Shown: piece after piece, positions 15,101 to 15,417 of the stretch | How positions within the stretch are numbered: position 1 is the stretch's first letter | How the letters are laid out: every line of letters begins with the position of its first letter | NCBI GenBank assembly: GCA_002353635.1 | Contig: DEKA01000004.1 | Span: forward strand, 1-15,417 | DNA length: 15,417 nucleotides | Source: Lachnospiraceae bacterium UBA2734 | Lineage (GTDB): Bacteria; Bacillota; Clostridia; Lachnospirales; Lachnospiraceae | Reading direction: 5' to 3' | The notes under the pieces: model-generated | What the model was told of the DNA's origin: nothing | The model's database searches: none | What the model saw: the letters and a program-made list of their open reading frames with translations, nothing else | Position numbers and translations under genes: made by a program

Positions 15101-15417
15101 ACATGCCTCAAGATCGATGAGGTCAACAACCTCGGTGCGGCGAGAATCCGTGTCCGCTCCCTCATTGCGGCCATCCGCATCAGAGAGCGCAAGCACCAGA
15201 AGAGAACAATTCGCTCCTCTGCCATCAAGAAGGTGCCCTACACCGAAGAGATGCAGAAGGAGAAGTACACGATTCTCTGCCCGCAGATGTCGCCCTACCA
15301 CTTTGACCTCATTGAGCCTGCCGCGAGATCCTGCGGCTACAATCTCGTTGTCATGAAGAACGACAACAAGAAAGCGGTGGATTACGGGCTCAAGTACGTC
15401 AACAACGACGCCTGCTA
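12182..15417 (+). CDS. Tandem 2-hydroxyacyl-CoA dehydratase activase domains with DUF2229 (C-terminus outside window)
   Basis: 1078 residues are visible and the frame runs off the edge; family members are about 1400 residues. It holds two BadF/BadG/BcrA/BcrD ATPase domains of the ASKHA fold. The first has GIDIGSTTVKVA (about 26-37), C144 in GTCAGGTGSF and C183 in ARCGVF. The second has GIDAGSTTTKLA (341-352), C464/C468 in ACSSGCGSF and C503 in TRCTVF. Each pair of cysteines is 39 apart, like the [4Fe-4S] ligands of activator HgdC. A four-cysteine cluster follows (C625, C628, C632, C651), then DUF2229 from about 690. Related activases couple ATP hydrolysis to low-potential electron transfer; the role of these fusions is unsettled. 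The ATG lacks a clear ribosome binding site; TTG at codon 18 is an alternative. Confidence 0.9.
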   Translation, partial: MQYNDFSSDITNVENIDLIAKDYTLGIDIGSTTVKVALMDAQHHLIFGDYKRHHAEIRKTLYALLIEIHDKMPDITIHPVITGSGGLSLANYLGVPFVQEVVAEAAAIEEIAPQTDVAIELGGEDAKIIYFENGNVEERMNGTCAGGTGSFIDQMASLLQTDAKGLNEYAKNYQSLYTIAARCGVFAKSDIQPLINDGARKEDLAASIFQAVVIQTISGLAQGKPIRGHVAFLGGPLHFLTELRAAFIRELHLDDEHIVNVENSHLFPAMGSALNAKEDNFCTLEELIDKTSRPMQMEFEVARMEPLFHSKEEYDEFCARHNTAKVKKGDLSAYQGKAFLGIDAGSTTTKLALVGEDGELLWSFYSSNNGSPIKTAIRGITELDHAMPRSDITISGGCSTGYGEALMKAAFKLDHGEVETIAHYYGASYFDPQVDCILDIGGQDMKCIRIKNGAVDSVTLNEACSSGCGSFIETFAKSLKYSVQDFAKAALFAEHPIDLGTRCTVFMNSRVKQAQKEGAAVADISAGLAYSVIKNALFKVMKVSSAQELGRNIVVQGGTFYNDAVLRAFELISNGHVIRPDIAGIMGAFGAALIARERYDESIPTTMLSFEEMENLTFETTLGNCGKCANNCRLTINHFSDGRQFITGNRCERGLGLEKTDNGIPNLYKYKMGRIFGYRPLSKTEATRGTVGIPRVLNMYEDYPFWATFFKELGYRVVLSPPSTHKIYEMGIESIPSESACYPAKITHGHIQWLINQKVDFIFYPALFYERKEFKDADNHYNCPIVTSYSENIKNNVEEIMRGEVKFRNPFMAFTDLKTVTSALTKEFADIPEQEVISACAKAWDELAQCRKDIQAEGERTLKFMEDHHIHGIVLAGRPYHLDPEINHGIPEMINSYGFAVLSEDSISHLANPDRPLYVLDQWMYHSRLYAAASYIKTRDDLDMIQLNSFGCGVDAVTTDQVNDILSGSDKIYTCLKIDEVNNLGAARIRVRSLIAAIRIRERKHQKRTIRSSAIKKVPYTEEMQKEKYTILCPQMSPYHFDLIEPAARSCGYNLVVMKNDNKKAVDYGLKYVNNDAC

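Noticed and set aside
1..15417. CRISPR array, tRNA or rRNA genes, prophage attachment sites
   Set aside because: No regularly spaced repeats, cloverleaf-type sequence, rRNA blocks or tRNA-derived direct repeats were seen on either strand.

Overview
The window looks like chromosomal DNA of a Firmicute, most likely class Clostridia and probably Lachnospiraceae. The evidence is the gene families present (a BadF-type activase fused to a DUF2229 domain, a clostridial-style recA-recX pair), AGGAGG-type ribosome binding sites, TTGACA/TATAAT-type promoters and Gram-positive GAAC-N4-GTTC SOS boxes. The genus cannot be fixed from what is visible.

Layout. Positions 1-416 (minus) hold the N-terminal part of a histidyl-tRNA synthetase with its own promoter. 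After a 450-nt spacer with repeats and a possible transposase scrap comes a plus-strand MATE exporter (867-2210). It converges, with 5 bp between stop codons, on a minus-strand family 2 glycosyltransferase (2216-3001). Next is a type II toxin-antitoxin pair (3073-3668, minus) with a palindromic operator over its -10. A minus-strand DNA uptake and recombination block follows: dprA, a comM/yifB-type ATPase, recX and recA (3748-8869). SOS boxes sharing a 13-nt core lie upstream of both the comM-dprA pair and recA. A gene-free stretch rich in inverted repeats (8970-9395) leads to a three-gene minus-strand group (9396-11755). In transcription order this encodes a rhomboid-like membrane protein with a C-terminal zinc ribbon, a sigma-70-like protein that appears to lack the promoter-recognition parts, and an unidentified 146-residue protein. 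The window ends inside a large plus-strand gene (12182 onward) encoding two tandem 2-hydroxyacyl-CoA dehydratase activase domains followed by a DUF2229 domain.

How the genes fit together. DprA loads RecA on incoming single strands, ComM is a branch-migration helicase in transformation, and RecX tunes RecA filaments, so 3748-8869 is a coherent strand-exchange neighbourhood that looks damage-inducible at both ends. The best candidate for an undescribed system is the membrane pseudo-rhomboid / degenerate sigma / small protein group at 9396-11755. Its gene order and the 4-bp overlap of the last two genes suggest joint expression. The sigma-like protein keeps the region that normally grips RNA polymerase but lacks recognisable regions 2.3-2.4 and 4, so it may act as a polymerase-binding regulator rather than a true initiation factor. 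That role is inference.
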